Source of the DNA: Bacillota bacterium
GTDB lineage: Bacteria > Bacillota > Clostridia > DSM-8532
DNA: 64,000 nucleotides
Assembly: GCA_023415205.1 (NCBI GenBank)
Contig: JAEZLR010000029.1
Span: forward strand, 248,001 to 312,000
Direction of reading: 5' to 3'
The notes below the pieces were generated by a model that was not told the origin of the DNA, did no database searches, and saw only the letters and a program-made list of their open reading frames with translations. The number at the start of each line of letters is the position of its first letter. Position 1 is the stretch's first letter. The position numbers were made by a program, and so were the translations under genes. This document shows, piece after piece, positions 43,548-51,949 of the stretch.

Positions 43548-44267
43548 TCACCTTCTCCGCAGAAAGAGCCTTTGCTTAAGTTTTTCTATATTTGAATTGG
43601 CGATGAGTTCCTTGGGGTAGCCCACCTCTTTCACCAGCTCCAGAGCCTTGTCCAACTCTCCAACGTCGCAGTGGAAGTGGGAATCGCTATTGATAATAAT
43701 ATAGATTTTATGTTTTTCACATTCCTCCAAAAGGCGGATATAATTCTCTCGGGCATTCATTCTAAAGGAGATGGGCCTTAAAGACGAATTGTTTACCTCT
43801 ATGAGGACACCGTGGTATTCTGCCGCCTTGACCAACTCCTTGTAATCAAGCTCAACTCTAGAATCATCGGGGTGGCCGATAATGTTCACATACCGATTGT
43901 TCATACTATTGATAACAGCTCGGGTGTTTTCTTCTTTGGTAGAGGCCTGCAAGCAGGGGCCATGGAAGCTTGATATCATTATATCCAGTTCCTCGGGTAT
44001 CATATCGTCTACGTCCAGGCGGCCATCAAAATCAATGATGTTGGCCTCAATCCCTCTAAGGATTTCCACATCAAACAGGTTTCGGGGAATAACCTTGACG
44101 TTGTGAAAATGATAGGGGTGAGCACCGCCGGGCATTCTCGGCCCGTGATCGGTCATTCCAATTAACTCAAGACCCTTTTCTGATGCCTCTTTTGCATATT
44201 CGGTGATGGTGCTGTAGGCATGTCCGCTGGCGAGGGTATGAAGATGGCAGTCTGCAACAAGTTTCAT
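43548..44267 (-). CDS. PHP-domain phosphatase, YcdX type
   Basis: 239 residues. N-terminal metal site DCHLHTLASGHAYSTITEYA (HxH), then MTDHGPRMPGG, the mid-chain Glu and His ligands (LRGIEANIIDFDG, SSFHGP, IIGHPDD) and the C-terminal NSDSHFHCDVG. These match the trinuclear-zinc PHP family of YcdX, a phosphatase of unresolved substrate. Length equals that of YcdX (about 245). First gene of an operon with prfA. Confidence 0.9.
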   Translation of the reverse strand: MKLVADCHLHTLASGHAYSTITEYAKEASEKGLELIGMTDHGPRMPGGAHPYHFHNVKVIPRNLFDVEILRGIEANIIDFDGRLDVDDMIPEELDIMISSFHGPCLQASTKEENTRAVINSMNNRYVNIIGHPDDSRVELDYKELVKAAEYHGVLIEVNNSSLRPISFRMNARENYIRLLEECEKHKIYIIINSDSHFHCDVGELDKALELVKEVGYPKELIANSNIEKLKQRLFLRRR

Positions 44268-44613
44268 TTAAGTCACTTCCTTATATCATTAAGCATCACG
44301 CTATTGGTGTTCACCTATAATATGACTATTATACATAATCAAAATCCCGCTGCAAACTCCCTTGCCATCAAAAAAGTTTTATCACCCTAGAGATAAAGTA
44401 TGTTAAATTGTACATAATCCAAAAAGACATCTCTAGAACAACCGTCATATAGGATGCGCTCCATATAGGCTTTTAACGCCTGTGTTCTTTTTGGATTACC
44501 TTAACTCAGGGAGATGGATAATTTACATATTAAAGGTATGATGCTATAATTTCGTCAGTGAGCATAGATTAGAAGAAGGAGTACACACCGTAATAAAAGG
44601 TGTATTTATGTAG
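44268..44613. other. Divergent intergenic region with a long inverted repeat
   Basis: Contains perfect 13-bp arms TAATCCAAAAAGA (44415-44427) and TCTTTTTGGATTA (44486-44498) 58 nt apart; the interval holds a short AGGC/GCCT hairpin and two CATATAGG repeats. It lies upstream of the DUF368 gene and could be a structured leader, a small mobile remnant or an operator pair. No ORF. Confidence 0.5.
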
Positions 44614-45471
44614 ATGAAGAACAAGCTTAAGGAAAACTTAACGATCATATTAAAAGGATATATCATAGGCTCCTCTATGAGCGTTCCCGGAGTGAGTGGC
44701 GGTACCATGGCCATTCTGCTAGGTATTTATAATAAGCTGATTAGTTCAATTAGTAATTTTTTAAAAGACATCAAGGGCAATATATTATTTTTACTGAAGT
44801 TTTGTATTGGAGCCGGCGCCGGTATTGGTTCCCTTTCATTTTTAATTAAATGGATGCTGGAGAAAATCCCGTTGCCTATATCCGTGTTTTTCTTAGGCGC
44901 AGTAATCGGTGGCATTCCTGCACTATATAAGAAAACAAAGGAATCCTCATTAAGGATATCTTCGGGTATTTATTTCTTGCTGGGTCTCCTTATTGTGATA
45001 TCTATTGGATTTATTCCGGAGGGAAGTCTCAACATTAGCACCGGTTCAGGAGTTATTCATTATTTGATGTTATTGATTACTGGTATTGTCATTGCTTTGG
45101 CTTTGGTGCTTCCTGGCATTAGTACCTCCCATATGCTGTTGGTACTGGGGATGTATGATGCCATGCTTACGGCAATAACGGAGTTTGATATTGTTTACAT
45201 CGGAATATTGGGAATTGCAACGTTAATCGGGGTTTTCCTGATTACAAAACCCATTGAGTGGACCTTAAAAACATTCCCACATCAGACCTATTGTATGATC
45301 ATAGGATTTGTACTTGGCTCCACAACTGAGATTTTTCGGGATAAAATATTACCCGCAATTCCTCAAAGTGCGAATGTACTTTGGTGGATAGGTTTTGGAC
45401 TGATGTCCATAGCTGCATTTATCTTAGGATTTATGGCTATTAAATCCTTGTCCAGATTTCAAAATGATTAA
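44614..45471 (+). CDS. popT: DUF368 membrane protein, undecaprenyl phosphate translocase family
   Basis: 285 residues, about eight membrane segments. The family signature GYIIGSSMSVPGVSGGTMAILLGIY is at the N-terminus and its internal duplicate IVIALALVLPGISTSHMLLVLGMYD in the middle (PGxSGG/PGxSxS in inverted-repeat halves). DUF368 proteins (PopT) were shown to return undecaprenyl phosphate across the membrane, working in parallel with DedA-type UptA. Start ATG is 11 bases after AAAAGGTG, a little far. The gene symbol follows family identity only. Confidence 0.85.
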   Translation: MKNKLKENLTIILKGYIIGSSMSVPGVSGGTMAILLGIYNKLISSISNFLKDIKGNILFLLKFCIGAGAGIGSLSFLIKWMLEKIPLPISVFFLGAVIGGIPALYKKTKESSLRISSGIYFLLGLLIVISIGFIPEGSLNISTGSGVIHYLMLLITGIVIALALVLPGISTSHMLLVLGMYDAMLTAITEFDIVYIGILGIATLIGVFLITKPIEWTLKTFPHQTYCMIIGFVLGSTTEIFRDKILPAIPQSANVLWWIGFGLMSIAAFILGFMAIKSLSRFQND

Positions 45472-45534
45472 TCCTGCATAAGAAAAGCTGATCACCGGCA
45501 AGTACGATCCAGTCTTTGCTGGACGCACCGTATG

Positions 45535-45557
45535 AAAAAAGGGCTTTAAAAGCCCTT
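45535..45557 (-). terminator. Terminator after hsp20
   Basis: Minus direction AAGGGCTTTTAAAGCCCTT followed by TTTT; a compact self-complementary stem. Confidence 0.8.
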
Positions 45558-45584
45558 AAGGTATGGACGAGGTTTTTAATCTCG

Positions 45585-46037
45585 CTACTCTATTTCAATT
45601 TTTCTGCTTTTGGCGGCTTCTTGGGATTTGGGCAGGGTAACGGTCAAAATACCGTCCTTATAAGAGGCCTTCACTTCCTCATTATTAATGTTCTCCACAC
45701 GGAAGCTCCTTCTGAAGGAACCCACCTGGCGCTCTCTGTGGATATAGCCGTTTTCCTCCTCATTGACTTCCTTCTTCATATCCGCACCAAGGGTTAACAC
45801 ATCGTTATTCAAATCAATAATGATGTCTTCTTTGTTAACTCCGGGCATCTCGGCTTCCACAACATACTCCTTGTCGGTCTCCTTAATGTCGGCCCGAATG
45901 GGAGTGGTGATGGATGAAACCTTGGCAAAGAAGGGATCTCTGAAAAATTCATCAAAGAATCGATCAATGCCGAACCAATCATCCTTTCTTGTAGATACGT
46001 TTCCATTCCTTTTTGAATAGGGCACTAAGTTAAACAT
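45585..46037 (-). CDS. Hsp20/alpha-crystallin small heat-shock protein
   Basis: About 150 residues from ATG 46037 after GGAGGTGTGGTT. N-terminal FDEFFRDPF segment, then the alpha-crystallin domain at about 45-145: IRADIKETDKEYVVEAEMPGVNKEDIIIDLNNDVLTLGA, and YKDGILTVTLPKS (the GxLTxxLPK signature). It is an ATP-independent holdase like Hsp18 of Clostridium acetobutylicum. Two exact CtsR operators flank its promoter, so expression should be induced by heat through loss of CtsR binding. No ctsR gene is in the window. Confidence 0.94.
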   Translation of the reverse strand: MFNLVPYSKRNGNVSTRKDDWFGIDRFFDEFFRDPFFAKVSSITTPIRADIKETDKEYVVEAEMPGVNKEDIIIDLNNDVLTLGADMKKEVNEEENGYIHRERQVGSFRRSFRVENINNEEVKASYKDGILTVTLPKSQEAAKSRKIEIE

Positions 46038-46085
46038 AACCACACCTCCAATTAGTTTTTACAATCCATGATTTAGTTTATTGAT

Positions 46086-46102
46086 TTTGACTTTCTTTGA
46101 CC
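46086..46102 (-). promoter_or_regulatory. CtsR operator 1 (downstream of hsp20 -10)
   Basis: On the minus strand GGTCAAAGAAAGTCAAA, an exact match to the CtsR heptad repeat RGTCAAANANRGTCAAA, around the transcription start. Confidence 0.85.
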
Positions 46103-46112
46103 TTGTGTTTTT

Positions 46113-46141
46113 ATTGTATAGTGTTCCCCAGACTTTTTCAA
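46113..46141 (-). promoter_or_regulatory. hsp20 sigma-A promoter
   Basis: Minus strand -35 TTGAAA (46141-46136), 17-bp spacer, -10 TACAAT (46118-46113), flanked by the two CtsR operators. Confidence 0.8.
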
Positions 46142-46148
46142 GTCTGTT

Positions 46149-46165
46149 TTTGACTTTCTTTGACC
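46149..46165 (-). promoter_or_regulatory. CtsR operator 2 (upstream of hsp20 -35)
   Basis: Second identical copy of GGTCAAAGAAAGTCAAA, 7 bp upstream of the -35 hexamer. Confidence 0.85.
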
Positions 46166-46251
46166 ATTATTCATTTAATTATTTAAGTTATCTCACCATT
46201 TCTTTTATTTACTTCACCTTATTATTATTTTCTCAGTTTTTTAAAATATAC

Positions 46252-47808
46252 CTACAATTCATACATCATCATATGATGTTTTCCCACCCAACGTTTTAAA
46301 TCCTCCCGTTTGACAATGCCCATGAGAGTGAAGGCGAGTAGAATGACCACTAGGACTATGGCTATGGCTAAAATAGCCGATAGTCTCCCGGATAATTGCC
46401 ATAAAAGGGGTAGCCTTTTGAGGAGGACGGCCATAAGGGAACCTAGAAGGGCAGCCGTCAAAGGCTTTAGCAGCCATTCACCCACATCGATGGACATACC
46501 CGTGATCTTTGATATTTTTCTCATATTTAAACCTATCGTTAATGCAGAGCCTACCATCAGACCATAAATATACGCATCCACCCCCCACACAGGGATGGCA
46601 AACCAGATAATAGCCAATCTCACAACGCTTCCCAAAAAGGTGTTGACCAAAATGGCCGTCTCCTGGGCAAGACCGTTGAGAATTCCTAGCATGGTTTGCT
46701 GCAGATAGAGGAAGACTCCTGAGAAGGCAAGAATATAAAGCACACCGCCCACCTTTTCACCGGGATAGATCAGCTCGGCGATCTCCTGACTGCAACAGGC
46801 AAAGAATGATGTAAAAATGAGCCCCATGGTCAGGGTGAGCCGGATGGATTGGGAAATCTGTCGATTGGCTATGGCATAACGCTTGGAGGCCACTGCACTG
46901 GCAATAGCAGGCACCAGAGCCGTAGCCAGCGCGCCAGGAAGCATGGAGGGGAAGAATACCAGGGGGGCTGCCATACCCGAAAGCCGCCCTAAAACCTTGA
47001 GGCTTTCCTGAAAAGTCAGTCCATAAAGCACCAGACATTGAGGAATAATGATATTTTCTACCGCTCCGATCATGGAGAGGATGAATCGGTTGATAGAGAT
47101 AGGTAGCGCTGTTTTGCAGATTTTCCGAAGGGTTCCCCTCTCCTTTTCACCTGGGTCGTAGTCTTTCCTTTTGGCCTTGGCCAGTAAAAAGGCTATGAAT
47201 ACCGTAAGAACATTAACGCATTCACCCACCAGCATGGCCATAACAGCCAGGAGGCACATGCTTTCTATCCCCCCGCCCTTGAAGGCATCGAAAAACAGAA
47301 GCACAAAGATCAGCTTGGCAATCTGCTCAAGGATCTGTCCAATAGAGTTGGGCATCATCTCCTGACGCCCGTAAAAGTATCCCTTGTAGGCTGAGCCGGC
47401 CGCAATGGGCGGCACCATGATGATAATCCACAGGAGGGACTGCCGAGCCCGGGCATCCCCTGCCAAACCCAGCACCAGGGTGTCCAGATTAAAAATAAGA
47501 AATCCGCATACCAGCGCCCCCGATACCAGCACTAGTCCGGCAGAGAGAGTGACAATGCGCATGCCTTTACTCTCCACGCGCTTTGCGCTCTCTTCCGCCA
47601 CAAATCGGGAAACAGCTATGGAAATACCTGCTGACAAAACCAAAACCAATAGGGAATAGATTGGGGTCACAAGCTGGAAAAGGCCAATGCCTTCAGAGCC
47701 AATGCTATTGGCAATAAAGACCCTGTAGACAAAGCCAATGGCCTTAACCAGAAAACCTGTAATCGTAAGAACGGCTGCATTATATTTTAATGAGCGCCGA
47801 GCCATCAT
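46252..47808 (-). CDS. SpoVB/MurJ-like lipid-linked sugar flippase
   Basis: About 518 residues; ATG 47808 after AACAGGAGAAAT. Fourteen or so membrane segments and the polysaccharide biosynthesis/MATE-like start LTITGFLVKAIGFVYRVFIANSIGSEGIGLFQLVTPIYSL, which is characteristic of stage V sporulation protein B and its relatives (YabM, YtgP/MurJ2). Conserved PPIAAGSAYKGYFYGRQEM and LPGALATALVPAIASAVA are also present. SpoVB is needed for spore cortex formation in Bacillus, and paralogues flip lipid II. Which role applies here is open. Confidence 0.9.
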   Translation of the reverse strand: MMARRSLKYNAAVLTITGFLVKAIGFVYRVFIANSIGSEGIGLFQLVTPIYSLLVLVLSAGISIAVSRFVAEESAKRVESKGMRIVTLSAGLVLVSGALVCGFLIFNLDTLVLGLAGDARARQSLLWIIIMVPPIAAGSAYKGYFYGRQEMMPNSIGQILEQIAKLIFVLLFFDAFKGGGIESMCLLAVMAMLVGECVNVLTVFIAFLLAKAKRKDYDPGEKERGTLRKICKTALPISINRFILSMIGAVENIIIPQCLVLYGLTFQESLKVLGRLSGMAAPLVFFPSMLPGALATALVPAIASAVASKRYAIANRQISQSIRLTLTMGLIFTSFFACCSQEIAELIYPGEKVGGVLYILAFSGVFLYLQQTMLGILNGLAQETAILVNTFLGSVVRLAIIWFAIPVWGVDAYIYGLMVGSALTIGLNMRKISKITGMSIDVGEWLLKPLTAALLGSLMAVLLKRLPLLWQLSGRLSAILAIAIVLVVILLAFTLMGIVKREDLKRWVGKHHMMMYEL

Positions 47809-47966
47809 ATTTCTCCTGTTCATTCGCTTGACCCTTCATTCTATGATAAACGGGCAAGAGATATGTTCCCGTTGCTTACAGCATGCATGGCCATTAAGGA
47901 TTATTGAATAAATTTTCCTTCCCCTGCAGCACACTAGGGGATGACAAACATTGAAAGGAATCGGGG

Positions 47967-49130
47967 ATGAGAAAAAGAGGCTCTGACAAGCTCAAGTTCA
48001 GTTTTATCCAGCTCACTTTTTGGTGCTCCTGGTGCGCATTCACCTCCTTTGCAGCTCTATATTTAAAAAATCAAGGACTTTCCGATGCACAAATTGGCCT
48101 TGCCTTATCGGTGAGCACTTTGGGAGGCATTCTGGGTCAATTTGTATGGGGTTATTTATGCGATAAGTTCCGATCTATAAAAAAGAATTTCCTGGCGGCC
48201 AACCTGGTGATTTGGGGGGCAGTTCTATCCTTTCTGTTTCTAAAAAACAGTCTGTGGATTTATTTAATGATGTTTCTATTGGGCTTTGCCCAGATCCCCC
48301 AGCCCTCCATTCTGGACACCTGGATTTTAAAAAAGCTCCCGGGCAGAGAGGCGGAGTACGGTCATATCCGTTTATGGGCATCGGTGGGCTTTGCCGTCTT
48401 TGCTCTGGGGTTCGGCTGGGCTATTAAGCTTTGGGGCTATGGGGTGATGTTCCTCACTGCCTCCTTCTTTATCCTCGCTACCCTTCTTGTCTCCCTCCAG
48501 ATCTCCGATGCCGATGAAAAGGAGACCACCCATGAGAGCCTGAAGAAAAGCTTCAAAACCCTTCTTAAAAACAGGCGTTACCTCTTTTTTATGCTTGTCT
48601 GCTTCATCATCGGGTTGGCCTATCGAACCGTCCACCTGTTGCTGCCGTTAATCATCAGTCACGTCCACGGAAGCTCCGCTGAATTGGGCCTTGCTTATTT
48701 TTTTGGCGTGGCCACTGAAATCCCCATGTTGCTAGCTTCAAAGCGGCTTTCTCAAAGGTTTCAGTCCAATACCCTTATCTTCTTTTCCACCCTGCTCTAC
48801 ATGGCTCAGTTGGTTATTCTGCTTCTTGCCACAAGCCCGCTACTTGTCATGGTTGCCATGGCCGCACAAGGCCTGGCCTTTGGCAACTATCTGCCAAGTC
48901 TCCGGCTCTTTGTCTATGAAAATGCCCCCGAGAATTTAAGAACCTCGGCCCAGACTCTGGCCGATGCTGTATTAAGCAGCCTCACAGCCGTTATAGGCTC
49001 AGCGGCGGGAGGAGTTATCATTGAAAGCTATGGTGTCAAGACTGTCCTCATCATTGGTCTGGGACTTTTGGCCACAGCCTCACTTATTCTGCTTGGAGAC
49101 CTTATTAAAAGAAAGCTTAAAAAACCTTAA
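47967..49130 (+). CDS. Major facilitator superfamily transporter
   Basis: 387 residues, ATG after AAAGGAATCGGGG. Twelve predicted helices; N-terminal FSFIQLTFWCSWCAFTSFAALYLKNQGLSDAQIGLAL and the loop GYLCDKFRSIKKN (MFS motif A region, GxxxDKFRxxK) match the MFS_1-like group near LacY, NupG and PPP-family permeases. A second motif-A-like loop is SKRLSQRFQSN after helix 7. Substrate unknown; stands alone between a SpoVB-like gene and nfnA. Confidence 0.88.
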   Translation: MRKRGSDKLKFSFIQLTFWCSWCAFTSFAALYLKNQGLSDAQIGLALSVSTLGGILGQFVWGYLCDKFRSIKKNFLAANLVIWGAVLSFLFLKNSLWIYLMMFLLGFAQIPQPSILDTWILKKLPGREAEYGHIRLWASVGFAVFALGFGWAIKLWGYGVMFLTASFFILATLLVSLQISDADEKETTHESLKKSFKTLLKNRRYLFFMLVCFIIGLAYRTVHLLLPLIISHVHGSSAELGLAYFFGVATEIPMLLASKRLSQRFQSNTLIFFSTLLYMAQLVILLLATSPLLVMVAMAAQGLAFGNYLPSLRLFVYENAPENLRTSAQTLADAVLSSLTAVIGSAAGGVIIESYGVKTVLIIGLGLLATASLILLGDLIKRKLKKP

Positions 49131-49340
49131 TCTATTATTGTAAGGCCTTGTCCCCCCGGGATTGTAAAATTTTTAACACTGGACAAATCCTCTCAACACG
49201 ATATATTATAATTGAAACGTAAATTGAAGTTGGCATAGATATCTGTACTCACTTCTTAATGAACTGATTTTTGATTTTCTAGCGACCTTTAAGATAAATA
49301 CTCCTGAGAGTTTTAGTTTTATAGAGAAAGGGGACAGGAC

Positions 49341-50186
49341 ATGTATAAAATTGTACGAAAAGAAGTTCTGAATGCTCAAGTAAAGCTTCTTGAAATCGAT
49401 GCACCCTATGTGGCGCGAAAAGCGGAACCGGGGCAGTTTATTATTCTTCGTGTCAATGAAGAAGGCGAACGTGTTCCATTGACCATTGCCGACTATGATA
49501 GAGAAAAGGGTACCGTCACCATCATCTTCCAGGAGGTGGGCGCATCCACTCGCTTACTGGGCTCTCTTAATGAAGGAGACAGTCTGGCGGACTTTTGCGG
49601 CCCTCTGGGTATTGCTTCCCATTTTGACGGGGTTAAAAAGGCTGCCATCATCGGTGGAGGCCTTGGAACGGCCATTGCCTATCCTCAGGCTAAAAAGCTC
49701 TTTAGCATGGGCGTTGATGTGGATGTTATAACAGGCTTCAGAAACAAGGAGCTTATTATTCTGGAGAAAGAGATGGCCGCCGTGTCCAATAGACTGGTGG
49801 TCACCACCGATGACGGCTCCAATGGTACCAAGGGCTTTGTCTCCGATATCCTCAAGCAATTGATCGATGAAGGAAACGCTTATGATGTGGTGGTGGCCAT
49901 TGGACCGCCCATTATGATGAAGGTGGTCTGCGACGTCACCCGCCCCTATGGTATTAAAACCATCGTGAGCCTAAATCCCATCATGATCGACGGAACCGGA
50001 ATGTGTGGCGGTTGCCGCGTTACTGTCGGCGGCAAGACAAAGTTTGCCTGCGTCGATGGCCCCGACTTTGACGGCCATCAGGTGGATTTTCCTGAGTTAA
50101 TGAGGCGTCTTTCCATCTACAAGGATCATGAAAGAACAGCTCAGGAGCGCCATCAATGTAGAATGGAGGGAATGACCCATGCCTAA
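49341..50186 (+). CDS. nfnA: NADH-dependent ferredoxin:NADP+ oxidoreductase subunit A
   Basis: 281 residues, ATG after GAAAGGGGACAGGAC. FAD domain (EPGQFIILRVNEEGERVPLTIADYD), NAD-binding domain (AAIIGGGLGTAIAYPQAKKL) and a C-terminal 2Fe-2S site (MIDGTGMCGGCRVTVGGKTKFACVDGPDFDGHQVD), the layout of NfnA and of dihydroorotate dehydrogenase electron-transfer subunits. The adjacent NfnB-type gene, overlapping by 8 bp, decides for Nfn. The complex bifurcates electrons from NADPH to ferredoxin and NAD+, or runs in reverse, to balance redox pools in anaerobes. Confidence 0.92.
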   Translation: MYKIVRKEVLNAQVKLLEIDAPYVARKAEPGQFIILRVNEEGERVPLTIADYDREKGTVTIIFQEVGASTRLLGSLNEGDSLADFCGPLGIASHFDGVKKAAIIGGGLGTAIAYPQAKKLFSMGVDVDVITGFRNKELIILEKEMAAVSNRLVVTTDDGSNGTKGFVSDILKQLIDEGNAYDVVVAIGPPIMMKVVCDVTRPYGIKTIVSLNPIMIDGTGMCGGCRVTVGGKTKFACVDGPDFDGHQVDFPELMRRLSIYKDHERTAQERHQCRMEGMTHA

Positions 50187-51570
50187 TATGTCTTTGAAAA
50201 AGGTGGCCATCCCTGAACAGGATCCAAAGATTCGCAGCAGGAACTTTGACGAGGTTTCTTTGGGATATACCGAGGAAATGGCCATCGAGGAAGCCAAAAG
50301 GTGCCTTAATTGTAAGCATAAGCCCTGTATTGCAGGCTGCCCTGTCAATGTGCAGATCCCTGAGTTTGTCAGCCTTATTGCCGAGGGTAAATTTGCAGAG
50401 GCCTATGAGGCCATTACACAAACCAACAGTCTCCCCGCTGTTTGTGGGCGCGTCTGCCCCCAGGAGACCCAATGCGAGCAAAAATGCGTCAGGGGCATCA
50501 AGGGTGAGCCAGTGGCTATAGGCCGTCTGGAGCGCTTTGCAGCCGATTGGGCCTTAAAAAACCTGCAAAAGACCTATGATAAAACGCTTCGAAACGGCAA
50601 GAAGGTCGCTATCATCGGCTCGGGCCCCTCGGGCCTATCCTGTGCGGGCGACCTTGTAAAGATGGGCTATGATGTGACTATTTTTGAGGCCTTCCACACT
50701 GCCGGTGGGGTTCTGGTCTATGGTATCCCCGAATTCAGATTGCCCAAGAAGCTGGTTCAGAAGGAGATTGATGGGCTTTTAGCCCAAGGTGTGGAGATCC
50801 GGACCAACATGGTCATCGGCAAGGTTTTTACCATCGATGAATTATTCCAGGAGGGCTACTCCGCCATTTTTATTGGTTCCGGAGCGGGGCTTCCTACCTT
50901 TATGAATATCCCTGGTGAAAATCTAAACGGCGTGTATTCCGCCAACGAATTTCTGACCCGGATCAACCTGATGAAGGCCTATAAGGCCGATGCCGATACT
51001 CCCATCAAGCGAAGCAAGGCAGTGGCCGTGGTCGGAGGCGGGAATGTGGCAATGGATGCCGCAAGAAGCGCACAAAGACTGGGTGCGGAAAAGGTGTACA
51101 TCATCTACAGACGATCTGAGGTGGAGCTGCCCGCCCGAATTGAAGAAGTTCACCACGCCAAGGAGGAGGGCATCATCTTCAAGCTTCTCACCAATCCCAC
51201 ACGGATTCTGGGAGATGAAAACGGTTGGGTCACAGGCATTGAATGTGTGGAAATGGAGCTGGGTGAGCCCGACGCTTCTGGACGGCGCCGTCCGGTGGTC
51301 AAGGAAGGTAGCGAGCATGTCATTGATGTGGATACGGTCGTTATCTCCATCGGCACCTCGCCCAACCCGCTGATCCGCAGCACCACCCCCGATCTTGAAA
51401 CCAATAAATGGGGTTGTATCGTTGCCGATGAGAGGACGGGACAAACCAGTAAAGAGGGGGTCTTTGCCGGCGGCGATGCCGTAACGGGGGCCGCAACGGT
51501 CATTCTGGCCATGGGTGCGGGTAAAGATGCCGCAAAGGCCATTGATCAGTACATCCAATCCAAGCAATAG
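50179..51570 (+). CDS. nfnB: NADH-dependent ferredoxin:NADP+ oxidoreductase subunit B (GltA-like)
   Basis: 463 residues, ATG after GGAGGGAATGACCC. N-terminal iron-sulfur domain with CLNCKHKPCIAGCPVNVQIPEF and CGRVCPQETQCEQKCVRG (two 4Fe-4S sites), FAD-binding VAIIGSGPSGLSCAGDLV, and NADP-binding VAVVGGGNVAMDAARSAQRLGAEKV. Often annotated as glutamate synthase small subunit (gltA), but the large GOGAT subunit is absent and the NfnA gene precedes it, which fits NfnB. Followed by a long-hairpin terminator. Confidence 0.92.
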   Translation: MPNMSLKKVAIPEQDPKIRSRNFDEVSLGYTEEMAIEEAKRCLNCKHKPCIAGCPVNVQIPEFVSLIAEGKFAEAYEAITQTNSLPAVCGRVCPQETQCEQKCVRGIKGEPVAIGRLERFAADWALKNLQKTYDKTLRNGKKVAIIGSGPSGLSCAGDLVKMGYDVTIFEAFHTAGGVLVYGIPEFRLPKKLVQKEIDGLLAQGVEIRTNMVIGKVFTIDELFQEGYSAIFIGSGAGLPTFMNIPGENLNGVYSANEFLTRINLMKAYKADADTPIKRSKAVAVVGGGNVAMDAARSAQRLGAEKVYIIYRRSEVELPARIEEVHHAKEEGIIFKLLTNPTRILGDENGWVTGIECVEMELGEPDASGRRRPVVKEGSEHVIDVDTVVISIGTSPNPLIRSTTPDLETNKWGCIVADERTGQTSKEGVFAGGDAVTGAATVILAMGAGKDAAKAIDQYIQSKQ

Positions 51571-51584
51571 TCTCAATGAAAACA

Positions 51585-51644
51585 GAGGGGCTGTCTCAAA
51601 GTTAGATTTATGGTAAGCCATGCTGTTTTGGGGCAGCCCTTTCG
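51585..51644 (+). terminator. Long-hairpin terminator, repeat family copy 2
   Basis: AGGGGCTGTCTCAAAGTTAG pairs with CTGTTTTGGGGCAGCCCT, followed by TT and soon by a T-rich run. Both arms resemble the element at 31991-32081 in sequence and in orientation relative to transcription. Confidence 0.7.
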
Positions 51645-51674
51645 TAACTTTTTTGCAACTTTCAATTTCACTTC

Positions 51675-51703
51675 TTGCATATTTTGAGAACCTTTGATAT
51701 AAT
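51675..51703 (+). promoter_or_regulatory. gdhA promoter
   Basis: -35 TTGCAT (51675-51680), 17-bp spacer, -10 TATAAT (51698-51703), about 245 bp upstream of gdhA. Confidence 0.7.
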
Positions 51704-51709
51704 TTATTT

Positions 51710-51949
51710 TGTCCGGCCTGTTTCTTAAATTCATCTGGCCCGCTAAGTTAATAAATGGTGTTCATTCGAACATGTATTCTACTGCAATGGGGTGGTGGAG
51801 TTGGAAGCTCTCACGGACTTTTTTGTGTTCTGATCAATGGATTGGAATGCAAGTGATAGCTTTTTTTATTGCATTTTTTAGCCATGTTTCTAGCTAAGCC
51901 ATGGTTTAAAGAAATACAAATCATTTATTAATAGCAGGAGGTCATTTCC
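51710..51949 (+). promoter_or_regulatory. Long gdhA leader with terminator-like hairpin
   Basis: About 240 nt of untranslated leader lie between the promoter and gdhA. At 51795-51814 GTGGAG and CTCTCAC form a hairpin, followed by CGGACTTTTTTG, an intrinsic terminator pattern. GTCCG at 51711-51715 can alternatively pair with CGGAC at 51814-51818 and would compete for the end of the stem. This is the shape of a transcription attenuator or riboswitch; no known class (including T-box) could be recognised. Confidence 0.45.

Noticed and set aside
50179..51570. Glutamate synthase small subunit
   Set aside because: No large GOGAT subunit is adjacent and an nfnA gene overlaps, so NfnB is the better call.
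51709..51897. 62-codon frame in the gdhA leader
   Set aside because: No ribosome binding site, odd composition, and it overlaps the structured leader; better explained as untranslated RNA.
51710..51949. T-box riboswitch before gdhA
   Set aside because: No T-box sequence (TGGNACCGCG type) could be found in the leader.
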